Below, one piece after another: positions 1 through 8,678 of a stretch of DNA of 64,000 nucleotides; position 1 is the first letter of the stretch; every line of letters begins with the position of its first letter. The stretch is from Prochlorococcus sp. AG-402-O16 (GTDB lineage: Bacteria > Cyanobacteriota > Cyanobacteriia > PCC-6307 > Cyanobiaceae). Below the pieces are notes generated by a model that made no database searches, was not told where the DNA came from, and was given only the letters and a program-made list of their open reading frames with translations. Position numbers and translations under genes: made by a program. The DNA lies in NCBI GenBank assembly GCA_003216415.1, contig QCIY01000007.1, positions 23,817 to 87,816 of the forward strand, given 5' to 3'.

Positions 1-888
1 CGTGCAGAAAACATATCTCGTTTCGTGGAAGTAAGTGAAGCAATGTCATTAGATTGTCCACCAGGAAGCGCAGAACCATGGCTCCCGTTAATTGATGCTT
101 CAAGCGACAGAGAATCTTTTGATAAAAGGTTCCCAGAAAAAAAACCTGATGACGTTATTAATTTTTTAATAAGAGATCGTTTAAATCCAAACAGCATAAT
201 TTCTTGTATTCAATTAGCTAGAGAAAACGCACGACAAATAAGAGACGTGTTGACCACAGAAATGTGGGAACAAATTAATATTTTATATTGGAATATGCAA
301 GAAGGAGAAGCAATATGGAATAAGCCAAGACAAGAACAATTAAGTGAAATAAGGAGAGCATGTCAGCTTTTTTATGGAATTACAGATGCGACTTTAAGCA
401 AAGACCTTGCCTGGAGATTTAGCATTCTTGGAAGATTAATTGAGAGAGCTGACAAAACATCGAGAATTTTAGATGTTAAATATTATTTACTTCTACCCAG
501 CCTAGATGAACTTGGAGGAGTTCTTGATGAGTTGCAATGGATTGCTCTTTTACGCTCAGCTGGAGCTTATCAAATGTTTAGGAAAGCAGAGCAAAATTCT
601 ATAAAACCTAATTCAGTTGCAAGATTCCTTTTACTGGATCCAATTTTTCCGAGATCAATAAGATACTGTCTTGATGGGATAAGCAATACTCTTAAGATGA
701 TAGATACCTCTCCTCCTCCTGAAAATCCTTCAGCATTAGAATGTATGAGAGGCTTGCTTAAAGCAAAGTGGAGTTATATCAGAATTGAAGATATAATTAA
801 TGATGGTTTACATGAGGCAATCGATTCATTGCAAATAGATTTGAATAAATTAAATGATCTCATTCAAGAAAAATATTTTATTAATTAA
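1..888 (+). CDS. Alpha-E domain (DUF403) protein, 5'-truncated by window edge
   Basis: The reading frame is open from base 1 (Arg-Ala-Glu-Asn-Ile-Ser-Arg), so the GTG at 25 is not the true start and the N-terminus lies outside the window. The Arg-Ala-Glu-Asn opening followed by a long helical protein with Trp-rich segments is typical of alpha-E (DUF403) proteins. This family is normally encoded beside a circularly permuted ATP-grasp protein and a transglutaminase-like protein. The transglutaminase partner follows 11 bases downstream, which supports the call. Biochemical function is not established; a peptide-ligation or peptide-modification cassette is an inference from the partners. Confidence 0.85.
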   Translation, partial: RAENISRFVEVSEAMSLDCPPGSAEPWLPLIDASSDRESFDKRFPEKKPDDVINFLIRDRLNPNSIISCIQLARENARQIRDVLTTEMWEQINILYWNMQEGEAIWNKPRQEQLSEIRRACQLFYGITDATLSKDLAWRFSILGRLIERADKTSRILDVKYYLLLPSLDELGGVLDELQWIALLRSAGAYQMFRKAEQNSIKPNSVARFLLLDPIFPRSIRYCLDGISNTLKMIDTSPPPENPSALECMRGLLKAKWSYIRIEDIINDGLHEAIDSLQIDLNKLNDLIQEKYFIN

Positions 889-899
889 AAAGTTTATTA

Positions 900-1757
900 A
901 TGAGAATTAAATACATTCACAAACTTGAATATAAATATGAAGACCCTGTTCAATTAGGCGAACATAGATTGTGTATCAAGCCAAGGTCAAATGGATTCCA
1001 AAAGTTGAAGAATTTTGAATTAAAAATAACCCCAGAACCAGAAATTATTTATCCATTGCTTGCTGCAAGTGGCGAAGAGATTAATCGAATTAGATTTAAC
1101 GGATTAACAGATAATTTAATTATTGAATCAATTAGTGAAGTTGAGACCATTAAACATCCAAATATTATTGATGGGGTTAAAAATAGAGATCTAACATTAC
1201 CTTTTTGTAGAAGCATTATTAACAGAGATTTACAAGGGGCATTAGAGGGCTGGATGCCAAATGGACAACACGATCCTTCTGCCGTAGAACTTGCGCAAGA
1301 AGCATTAGCAGGAAGTTTTAATAACGCATTATCATTCACCTATCAATTAATAGAGATTATTCAAGATCGGGTTAAATATACAAAAAGACATACAGGTCCT
1401 GCATGGCCAGCGAGCAGAACACTTAAAGAACGCATAGGTTCATGCAGAGATTTAGCAATGCTGATGGTTGAAGCTTGTAGGTCTATTGGTATCCCTAGTA
1501 GGTTTGTAAGTGGTTATCATTTTGAAGACCCGTTGCCTTCTGAGTTAGATTTACATGCTTGGGCTGAGTTATATATTCCAGGTGCAGGTTGGAGAGGTTT
1601 TGATCCAAGTGGAAAAGGATTAATAGATGAAAGATATTTAACTTTGGTATCCTCTTCTAAATCTAATTTAACTTCTGTAATTACAGGAAACTTTACAGGA
1701 AAAAATAATCTAGAAAATACTTTATCCTGGGAAATCAAACCTCTTGTAATTAAATAA
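900..1757 (+). CDS. Transglutaminase-like cysteine protease family protein
   Basis: 285 aa. The N-terminal ~90 residues match the beta-rich bacterial transglutaminase N-region (Tyr-rich start, 'LRIKPRS'-like stretch). The core carries the Cys-His-Asp triad: Cys182 in GSCRD, His219 in DLHAWAE and Asp235 in GFDPSG. No signal peptide is seen, so it is probably cytoplasmic. It lies 11 bases after the alpha-E gene and is probably co-transcribed. Bacterial members are usually proteases or amidases rather than cross-linkers; the substrate is unknown. Confidence 0.88.
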   Translation: MRIKYIHKLEYKYEDPVQLGEHRLCIKPRSNGFQKLKNFELKITPEPEIIYPLLAASGEEINRIRFNGLTDNLIIESISEVETIKHPNIIDGVKNRDLTLPFCRSIINRDLQGALEGWMPNGQHDPSAVELAQEALAGSFNNALSFTYQLIEIIQDRVKYTKRHTGPAWPASRTLKERIGSCRDLAMLMVEACRSIGIPSRFVSGYHFEDPLPSELDLHAWAELYIPGAGWRGFDPSGKGLIDERYLTLVSSSKSNLTSVITGNFTGKNNLENTLSWEIKPLVIK

Positions 1758-1823
1758 AAATTAAATTTTTAATATCTTAAATTAAAAAGAAATGATAAAT
1801 AAGAATATTTTTCTTTTTTAGTG

Positions 1824-1851
1824 TTGATTGATACGTTCTTAGAGATATATA
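1824..1851 (+). promoter_or_regulatory. Candidate sigma-70 promoter for the cupin-like gene
   Basis: TTGATT at 1824-1829 and TATATA at 1846-1851 are separated by 16 bases, in a 126-base gap after a gene end. The expected transcription start is near 1858, about 26 bases before the TTG start codon. In DNA this AT-rich such matches are common, so this is a weak call. Confidence 0.25.
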
Positions 1852-1883
1852 TCTGTTTTCATTTGTTTAATCTTTAAAGAAAA

Positions 1884-2405
1884 TTGAACACAAGTTTAGA
1901 AATTCCAGTTATCAAACCATACAAATCAAAAATGTTTGAATTGATAAGCTATGAAAAATTTCGCGATACAAAAGATGTTAGATTTTTTGATATTAGTATT
2001 AATGAATCAAATTATAGAGATCTAGTTATTCACAGCGGCCCTGCAGTTAGTCCGCCAAATGATGAAGAATTTAAAAATTGGCAATTTTACATTCATCACA
2101 ATCAAGAAGATAATCTATTAGCTATTTCTGGGGGAAGAACATTTTTTCTAGTTAATTTTGGGTGGGATTATCCTTTTTATAAAGTTAGATTAGAATCTTG
2201 CGGATATATTCTAAGGATACCTAGAGGAACCTTTCATAGATCAGTATCTGACGAAAACGGTTCCATAGTTTTAAATCAAGCCATTAGAGATGAAGGTGGT
2301 ACAGTTGAATCTGAATTCAAGGTTACGAATAGCAAAGATAACAAAAAACTTCTAGATTGTATTACTAATTTAGAGCCTAAATTTAAAATTTATAGTATTA
2401 AATAA
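1884..2405 (+). CDS. Cupin-like conserved hypothetical protein
   Basis: 173 aa from a TTG start at 1884; an ATG at 1932 (residue 17, MFELISYEKF) is an alternative start. The centre looks like a small beta-barrel: a hydrophobic-strand pattern followed by 'IPRGTFHRSVSDENGS', which resembles the second cupin motif with a conserved Pro-x-Gly-x-x-His. No signal peptide or membrane segment is seen. No function can be assigned. The candidate promoter just upstream suggests an independent transcript. Confidence 0.7.
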   Translation: MNTSLEIPVIKPYKSKMFELISYEKFRDTKDVRFFDISINESNYRDLVIHSGPAVSPPNDEEFKNWQFYIHHNQEDNLLAISGGRTFFLVNFGWDYPFYKVRLESCGYILRIPRGTFHRSVSDENGSIVLNQAIRDEGGTVESEFKVTNSKDNKKLLDCITNLEPKFKIYSIK

Positions 2406-2488
2406 TCTTAAAAAGGTGATCCATATTTATATATCAATTTAAAAAATTATCTAATTGTTATAAAATAAAATAATTCAATTTTTTTAAT

Positions 2489-3007
2489 ATGAAATTTTTT
2501 AGGTTTTTAAAATATTTTTTATGCATAATTTTTTCTTTCTTAGTTTTATCCTCTCCAGTTTTTGCTGGGGCTAATGTTGCTGTCAAGGGAGAAGGAGATG
2601 AAGTCCCAAGTTATGTAAGATCTAATATTACAGGATTTGATTTCCATGGAGAGGATCTTCATTTGTCTTCTATAGCTGGAGCAGTAGCGAGAGATGCAGA
2701 TTTTAGTGATGTTGACTTACATGGAACTACATTAACCCTATCTGATTTAAAAGGTTCTAATTTAAATGGAATCGACCTGACCGATACTCTTTCTGATCGA
2801 GTTAATTTCCAAAAAACAGATCTTAGGAATGCTGTTTTAATAAATATGATCGCATCAGGTAGCAGTTTTGCAGGAGCCCAAATAGAAGGAGCAGATTTTT
2901 CTTACGCCATTCTTGACAGCGAAGACCAAAGAAATCTTTGTGAAATTGCTGATGGGATCAATCCAACAACAGGCGTTTCAACAAGAGAAAGTCTTGAGTG
3001 TAGTTAG
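2489..3007 (+). CDS. Secreted pentapeptide-repeat protein
   Basis: 172 aa. Residues 1-27 form a signal peptide ending in 'SPVFAGA', so export to the periplasm or thylakoid lumen is expected. Residues ~48-140 carry A(D/N)LxX-type pentapeptides ([49 protein letters not shown]), which fold as a right-handed quadrilateral beta-helix. The C-terminal tail has a Cys pair (NLCEI near residue 151 and the terminal ECS). Lumenal pentapeptide proteins are common in cyanobacteria and mostly lack assigned functions. It stands alone, convergent with the next small gene. Confidence 0.85.
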   Translation: MKFFRFLKYFLCIIFSFLVLSSPVFAGANVAVKGEGDEVPSYVRSNITGFDFHGEDLHLSSIAGAVARDADFSDVDLHGTTLTLSDLKGSNLNGIDLTDTLSDRVNFQKTDLRNAVLINMIASGSSFAGAQIEGADFSYAILDSEDQRNLCEIADGINPTTGVSTRESLECS

Positions 3008-3016
3008 AAATTAAAT

Positions 3017-3370
3017 TTATAAGTAAACTTTCTTACCATTATTAAATTTATAAATCCTTTGTTCATTGTCTTGAAATATCATTTCGCCATTTAATTTTGA
3101 TTTCTTAAATTTCGAAAGTCTTGCTCTGTGTATATTGGATTTTCTATTTATATTATCTTCGTTATCGTAACTTCCAATATAGATATTTATATTAGGGTTT
3201 GAAAAGGTTTTTTCTTCTTCTCTTAAAAATATTCTTTCAATATTTGTTTGAGTACTCTGCAAATTATTTTTAAATTTGTCTAATTTAAGGTTCTTTGTTT
3301 TTTTAGAATTATTTTTTTTATAGTACAAAAATATAATTCCAAAAATTAAAATAGCTAAAAATATTTTCAT
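3017..3370 (-). CDS. Small membrane-anchored hypothetical protein
   Basis: The open frame reaches a GTG at 3373, but the ATG at 3370 is the better start: AGGTG overlaps the upstream gene's stop and sits just before the ATG. Residues ~2-18 (KIFLAILIFGIIFLYY) form one membrane segment, followed by a very basic, Lys/Asn-rich cytoplasmic part. The C-terminal ~25 residues (ending in a Tyr-Lys-Phe-Asn-Asn-Gly-Lys-Lys-Val motif) resemble a small beta structure. I do not recognise the family. The zero-gap arrangement with the next upstream gene suggests translational coupling. Confidence 0.6.
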   Translation of the reverse strand: MKIFLAILIFGIIFLYYKKNNSKKTKNLKLDKFKNNLQSTQTNIERIFLREEEKTFSNPNINIYIGSYDNEDNINRKSNIHRARLSKFKKSKLNGEMIFQDNEQRIYKFNNGKKVYL

Positions 3371-3373
3371 CAC

Positions 3374-3565
3374 CTATTTAATTTTTATTGTTATATCTGC
3401 GCCTAAGTTACTTTTAGTAGTTAATATTTCTTTTTTTAAGATTCCATAAGTAAAAATTCTAGATAAAGTTTTCAAAGATTTAAAAACTAAAAAAACAGTA
3501 AATAAAAAGAAAACAATAAGGTTTTCTACAAGAATATTCTTATTTTTATTATCTAAGTTGCTCAT
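3374..3565 (-). CDS. Small hypothetical membrane protein
   Basis: 63 aa with one hydrophobic segment at ~12-27 (ENLIVFFLFTVFLVFKS) and a basic C-terminal half. Its stop codon abuts the start of the following small membrane protein, so the two are probably translated together. I see no homologous family or catalytic motif. It could be a lineage-specific Prochlorococcus protein; the coding call rests mainly on the coupling arrangement. Confidence 0.5.
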   Translation of the reverse strand: MSNLDNKNKNILVENLIVFFLFTVFLVFKSLKTLSRIFTYGILKKEILTTKSNLGADITIKIK

Positions 3566-3581
3566 TAAAGTGTTAATTCAA

Positions 3582-4451
3582 TTATTTTTCATCATTATTT
3601 GCATATGGGCCGAAAAATTCACTAGCGTCTCTTCCCATTACTTTAGCAAGATTTAAACTTTTATCTATATCCCATTTAGATGCCATTCCATAAAGAATGC
3701 CAGCAGCGAAAGAATCGCCGCATCCATAAGAATCAACCCTTAACTTTTTGTTTTTAAGAGCCTTATATCTTCCTCCTGGAAATATTATGCCTCCCTTCTC
3801 CCCCTCAGTTTTGATAGTATATTTGGGTTTTAACGATAATTCAGAAAAAGAAAAAACTTCCCCAGGATCAAGATTACTTCCTATTAATCCATCTAAAAGG
3901 ACATTGGATTTATTAATTGTATTTAATCCCACCCTTGGTGTTGTACACAGTATTGAAGCTGATCTAGCCATTTGAAAAATCTCTGAATCAGATGCAGTAA
4001 TAAAAATTCCGTCCATTTTTTTTAAAATATTCCATTCTAACTTGTCTTTATGAGTTGGAGCTAACCTTTCTCCAATAACTGTTATTGCTCTTTCACCTTG
4101 AGAGTCATTTAAACTAAACCCTCTTCTAGTTGGTTTATCACGCCAAGCTACATGCAACTTAATGCCCATATTTGAAAGAGTCTTGAAACACTTATCTCCA
4201 TAATCATCATTACCTAATGAAGTAAAAAAATGAATTTGGTTTAAAGTTAAATCAGAAAGTTTTTTCGCAATAATAGAGCCACCACCAGCTGGATATTCAA
4301 TGGACTTTTTAGAATGAGATATCATTCCTGGCTTCGGCAATTTATCCACTCTTAAGAAATTTATCCACTCAATATGGCCAACTACAGCAAAATTTAAATT
4401 CCCTTTTTTAAATTTATATTCTTCAAATTTATTTTTCTTTTCAACAGCCAT
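3582..4451 (-). CDS. PfkB/ribokinase-family carbohydrate kinase
   Basis: 289 aa, the normal length for the family. The PfkB C-terminal signature is present around VDSYGCGDSFAAG, with Asp246 as the expected catalytic base and GCGDSF as the anion hole. The N-terminal glycine-rich motif 'YPAGGGSIIAKKL' (residues ~53-65) matches PfkB motif 1. The sugar substrate (ribose, fructose, adenosine or other) cannot be read from the sequence. It stands apart from sugar-uptake genes. Two small membrane-protein genes follow 16 bases downstream and may share its transcript. Confidence 0.87.
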   Translation of the reverse strand: MAVEKKNKFEEYKFKKGNLNFAVVGHIEWINFLRVDKLPKPGMISHSKKSIEYPAGGGSIIAKKLSDLTLNQIHFFTSLGNDDYGDKCFKTLSNMGIKLHVAWRDKPTRRGFSLNDSQGERAITVIGERLAPTHKDKLEWNILKKMDGIFITASDSEIFQMARSASILCTTPRVGLNTINKSNVLLDGLIGSNLDPGEVFSFSELSLKPKYTIKTEGEKGGIIFPGGRYKALKNKKLRVDSYGCGDSFAAGILYGMASKWDIDKSLNLAKVMGRDASEFFGPYANNDEK

Positions 4452-4492
4452 AAGCTTTTAAATACTATTATTAAAAGAAATATTTTTGACAA

Positions 4493-4861
4493 GTGAATTC
4501 ATTAAACATTCTAAAAGATAAAAAACAGATCCTATCTTATCTTTACCTTTTTCTATCTATTTTAGGAGCCATCCTTCCAATGATGGCAAATTTCGAATTT
4601 GCTAAAGAATATGGAAATAGTTTTGATATTAATAACTTCATTTCCTTAGCAAATGCCAACCCTGCAGCTCAGTCAATTTCTAGAGACTTATTAGTAGGAG
4701 CTAGCGCCATTTTTATATGGATAGTAAACGAATCAAAAAAATTAGATATTAAGAACATGTGGGTTGTTTATATTGGAACTTTTCTTATAGCTTTTGCATT
4801 TTCTGCACCTTTTTTCTTATTTCTAAGAGAAAGAAGAATTATTGAATTAGAGAAAAATTAA
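4493..4861 (+). CDS. DUF2834 membrane protein
   Basis: 122 aa from a GTG start. Three hydrophobic segments are visible (about 13-31, 67-80 and 91-110), with the family-like 'ANPAAQSISRDLLVGA' loop between the first two. The layout matches DUF2834 proteins, which are small membrane proteins of unknown function. It is divergent from the PfkB kinase and convergent with the MFS gene (14-base gap). Confidence 0.7.
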   Translation: MNSLNILKDKKQILSYLYLFLSILGAILPMMANFEFAKEYGNSFDINNFISLANANPAAQSISRDLLVGASAIFIWIVNESKKLDIKNMWVVYIGTFLIAFAFSAPFFLFLRERRIIELEKN

Positions 4862-4875
4862 TTTTTAAAGATTAA

Positions 4876-6105
4876 TTAAAATAATCTCCTAAATAGAACT
4901 ACAAATACAACAAAGCAGCAACATGAGATTGAAAACCAGATTATTGAAGCGTACCCAAATAGGTCTAATATTCGTCCCGATATAAATGGTCCAAAAAAAT
5001 AACCCATAGCAAAACATTGTGACAATAGAGCAAGTGCAAAACCTTTCTTGTTTGAAGGAGCTATCTTGAAGACAACATCTGTTGATGTTGGAAGAAATGA
5101 AGCAGTCCCTAAACTTACTAATATCAATGAAAAAGAAAGCAAATAAAAAGCTGAAATACTTAAATAACTAGAAATAAATAATAAAAATGAAGCTAAAGAG
5201 AAAGTAATCAAACTAAATTTCAATCCAAATAATCTTCCTTTCTTTGATATCCAAGAGCCGACAGGCCATTGTAAACACAACAACAAAATTAACTGCATAG
5301 AAATTACAAGGCTAGTTATTTCTTTACTTAAGGCTTTTCGATATACGCCACCTTTAACAAGATCCAAAGGCAAAGTTACTTGGATCAGAGCTAAAGACGT
5401 AGTTATCAATAAAATAGATATAATTATAATCATAGAATTTTTATTCCATTTCAATTGTCCTTTATTTATTGGATCAACATTTTTTTTTTGGAAATTTTCT
5501 AAGTTTCTTTTGATTGAAGAACTATTTCTCGATATTAAATATGTAATAACTAACATACAAAATATATCATTAATAAAAATTGATTTGGAGTATAAGAAAT
5601 TCGTCATAAAACCACCTAAGAATACCCCTAGAAATATTCCTAAAGCCTCCGAACTTCTAACAAGAGCATAAGCTTTTCGTGTGTCGATCGATTGGCAAAA
5701 ATAAGGCACTCCGAATTCTGCAGCAGGCCAATATATACCTGCAGCCGCCCCAACAAATGATTGTCCTATTATGTAAAAAAGAGTATCTCTTGAAAAAATG
5801 AGGCATAAGCTAGCAGCAATACTTAGTATTGATGAAGCTATTAATGGAAATTGTATCCCCCCTGTTTTATTTAGATAATTGCCTGTGATAAGTCTCGTTA
5901 GGGTACCTATTATTGCTGATATGGTAAACCCCAAGCCAATATCTGTTGCAGTTAATCCAATATTATTAAAAATTAGTGATGTTAAATAAATAACACCTCC
6001 TGCACCAAATGCAGCGTAAAATCTTATCTTGGTTATTAACCTCAAATGATATGGAAATTGAATCCACCAATTTTTGCTAATTTGAAAACTATTTGGACTG
6101 ATCAC
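4876..6105 (-). CDS. Major facilitator superfamily transporter
   Basis: 409 aa with about 12 hydrophobic segments. The N-half loop 'RLITGNYLNKTGG' fits the MFS motif-A position between TM2 and TM3, and a related loop 'WPVGSWISKKGRLFG' recurs in the second half. Substrate is unknown; the family includes drug, sugar and metabolite exporters. It starts with GTG and no better start is available. Only two bases separate its start from the divergent hydrolase gene, so each gene's promoter must lie inside the other's coding region. Confidence 0.85.
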   Translation of the reverse strand: MISPNSFQISKNWWIQFPYHLRLITKIRFYAAFGAGGVIYLTSLIFNNIGLTATDIGLGFTISAIIGTLTRLITGNYLNKTGGIQFPLIASSILSIAASLCLIFSRDTLFYIIGQSFVGAAAGIYWPAAEFGVPYFCQSIDTRKAYALVRSSEALGIFLGVFLGGFMTNFLYSKSIFINDIFCMLVITYLISRNSSSIKRNLENFQKKNVDPINKGQLKWNKNSMIIIISILLITTSLALIQVTLPLDLVKGGVYRKALSKEITSLVISMQLILLLCLQWPVGSWISKKGRLFGLKFSLITFSLASFLLFISSYLSISAFYLLSFSLILVSLGTASFLPTSTDVVFKIAPSNKKGFALALLSQCFAMGYFFGPFISGRILDLFGYASIIWFSISCCCFVVFVVLFRRLF

Positions 6106-6107
6106 AA

Positions 6108-7656
6108 GTGAAAAACTTTTTTTTAATTTTTTTAGGTTTTTGTGGTTTATTTTTTAATAATGGTTCAAAGGCTGCTGAAAAAATAAATATTAAGTTTGAA
6201 GAGATGAAAATCCCTCTTACTATAGAACAATTATCAAAATTAGAAAAATTCAATGATGATTCAACAGATTTAATAGATTGGTTAAAAAAAAAATGGATTA
6301 ATAAGATTTTTTGAATTATCCAAATTTTTAGAATTTCCAGTTTTCAAGGAAGAAGGATTAAATAGAGAAGTATTAAGAAGTTGGATAGGGCGTAAAATTC
6401 TCACAGAATTAAGCGAAACAATTACAGTTCCAAATGACAATAATGGAACAGAAATTTATAACACTATAGAAAATTTATTAGATGAAAAAAAAGAAGTTTC
6501 AATTTTAGAAATCATTAAGGCATTACCTTCAGAAGAAATTTCACTAGATATTGATAATTTAATTTTAATAATTTCATCTTGGAAAAATGAATTATCAATA
6601 CAACAAGATCTTATATCCAAATTAAATGATCTTGAAAAAACTAACCAAAATTCCTTTAAAAATTCTGAAAAAAAATCAACTCAAAATCTAATAAAGATTA
6701 ACAAAAAAATTTATGCTCCTCACCGAGTAAAACCTTTTGAAATTGAAATATGGAAAAGCAAAAAAACAAATGATAAAGAACTGATAGTTTTCATGCCGGG
6801 ACTTGGAGGCGAAATTAATAATTTCAAATGGATAGGCAACAAATTAGCAAAAAGTGGTTGGCCAATAGCATTTATAGATCATAGAGGGAGTAATTTAGAA
6901 TCCTTAATAGATGTAATCGATGGTAAGGAAGCAATTCCAGGAAGTGCAGACTTTTTCTTATACAGAATTAAAGATTTAGATGCTTTATTAAAGGCTCATG
7001 AAAATGGGGAATTTGGTTTACCTAATAATTCTTATATTTTAATGGGGCATTCACTTGGTGCTTTAATAGCACTTTTGTATGAAGGCAATAAACCTACTGA
7101 TCAACTAGAAGAAAGATGTGATTCGGCATTAAAAGACTTTGCGGTAACAAATTTATCTAAATTACTTCAATGTCAATTGAGTGAAATACCATTCCCCGAG
7201 AAAAATAATACTAATAAAGCCAGTGCAATAATAGGTTTTAATTCATTTGGCAGTTTATTATGGCCAAAAGAAAAAGATTCTGGAATTGAAATACCAACTC
7301 TTCTTATAGGAGGAACATATGATCTAATTACACCATTAATGAATGAACAATTTTTAGTTTTTTCTGCTTTAAATAATTTATCAAATAGGTTTCTAATTAT
7401 TGAAGGTGCAAGTCATTTCTCACCCATAAGAATTAATGATGGTTATAAAGAAAATAATGACGTCTTCAAGATAAGTGAATTTTTTATTGGTTCAGATCCA
7501 ATATTAGTTCAAGATTTATCTGCAAAATTTATAGTTGAATTTTTGAAAAATATTAAGGACCAAAAGATACCTACTGTTATTAAAAACCAAAGAGATTTGG
7601 GACTTGATTTCCATCTTTTAGATCTTGAGACTATTAAAGAATTTTCTAAAAATTAG
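6108..7656 (+). pseudogene. Frameshifted DUF1400-type alpha/beta hydrolase (two reading frames)
   Basis: Frame 1 starts with GTG at 6108, encodes a signal peptide (ending near NNGSKAAEK) and stops at 6314. It contains a run of ten A at 6284-6293. Removing one A joins it to a continuous frame ending at 7656: DWLKK-NGLIRFF-ELSKFLEFPVF and onward. The joined product is ~515 aa: an exported protein with an N-terminal helical region like cyanobacterial DUF1400, then an alpha/beta-hydrolase domain. That domain has nucleophile motif GHSLGA (bases ~7045-7065), an 'LIGGTYDLITP' acid region and a catalytic-His candidate in 'GASHFSP'. Possible causes are a real mutation, phase variation, polymerase slippage on the A tract, or a sequencing error. 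The 3' end overlaps the convergent permease gene by 4 bases. Confidence 0.75.
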
Positions 7657-8678
7657 TACTCTATTCTTGGATCTAAATAGGCAATTAAAATATCCACGAA
7701 CAGATTCAAAGAAACTATAAGCATGGAAGTAAAAATTACAATTCCTTGAACCAAAGTATAGTCTCTTTGAGAAATAGCTTCATGTAATCTTAAGGCCATA
7801 CCTGGCCATGAAAAAGTTACTTCGAACAATAGAGCACCTCCTGCTAACGATGCCATAGTCAAGCCAGAAATAGTGACAATTGGCAATAGAGCATTAGGCA
7901 ATGCATGGTTTAAAAAGATTTTTTTCCTAGATATTCCTCTACATATAGCAGCATTAACGTAATCACTTTTTAATGTCTCATCCAAATTCACTCTTAATGA
8001 GCGGCTGAATATACCACTTAATAAAAAGCCAAGGGTAATCGAAGGAAGTGCGAGATGATAAAGGCTATCTTTCAAAGCAATAAAATTATTTGAAAGAATA
8101 CTATCTAAAACTAGAAAACCTGTAATTTGAGGTTGTTGCTGAAATATTGGAAATCTACCCCCAATTGGGGAAATATTAAAAAATACAGAAAATAATAATT
8201 GCGCTAACATTGCACCCCAAAAAGGAGGGATCGCATATGTGGCAATTCCTAATATTCTCGCAATATAATCAGTCTTTTTACCTCTATTTCTCAAGCCAAT
8301 TAATCCCAATGGGAAACCTATTAGCGTGGCACTTAATATTGAAAAGAATCCAAGCTCAAGACTTGCAGGCAATGACTTAATAATAATATTTAGGACTGGC
8401 TCTTGGGTACTAAGAGATTGGCCAAAATCTAAGTGCAATATATTTTTAATATATGTAAAATATTGATTTATTAAAGGTTCATTTAGACCTAATTTATTTC
8501 TTAAAATTTCCCTTGAAACTTCATCGGCACCAGATCCAAGTATGGCGTCAACAGGATCGCCTGGAGCAACTCTTAGTAAAATAAATACTAATGAAGAAAT
8601 TATCCATAACATTATTGGAATTAATGAAATTTTTAATAATGAATAATTTAGAAGTTTATTAAGATTTCTACTCATCAA
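7653..8678 (-). CDS. ABC importer permease, DppB/OppB type
   Basis: 341 aa with six membrane segments. The N-terminal 'LRVAPGDPVDAILG' is characteristic of DppB/OppB, and the EAA-type cytoplasmic loop is seen around 'AAICRGISRKKIFLNHALPNALLPI'. It is the inner-membrane channel half of a peptide- or nickel-type importer. Its start overlaps the end of the binding-protein gene by 11 bases, so the two form an operon. No DppC-type permease or ATPase gene is nearby, so the other subunits must be encoded elsewhere or shared. Confidence 0.9.
   Translation of the reverse strand: MMSRNLNKLLNYSLLKISLIPIMLWIISSLVFILLRVAPGDPVDAILGSGADEVSREILRNKLGLNEPLINQYFTYIKNILHLDFGQSLSTQEPVLNIIIKSLPASLELGFFSILSATLIGFPLGLIGLRNRGKKTDYIARILGIATYAIPPFWGAMLAQLLFSVFFNISPIGGRFPIFQQQPQITGFLVLDSILSNNFIALKDSLYHLALPSITLGFLLSGIFSRSLRVNLDETLKSDYVNAAICRGISRKKIFLNHALPNALLPIVTISGLTMASLAGGALLFEVTFSWPGMALRLHEAISQRDYTLVQGIVIFTSMLIVSLNLFVDILIAYLDPRIEY

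Noticed and set aside
1784..1818. Possible terminator after the transglutaminase gene (AAAAAGAAA with TTTCTTTTT)
   Set aside because: The loop is 17 bases and the stem nearly pure A/T, so it is too weak and too easily formed by chance in this composition.
6793..7656. Hydrolase domain as an independent gene starting at the ATG at 6793
   Set aside because: The same frame is open and protein-like for ~480 bases upstream and joins the signal-peptide frame at the A10 tract, so the internal ATG is unlikely to be the native start.
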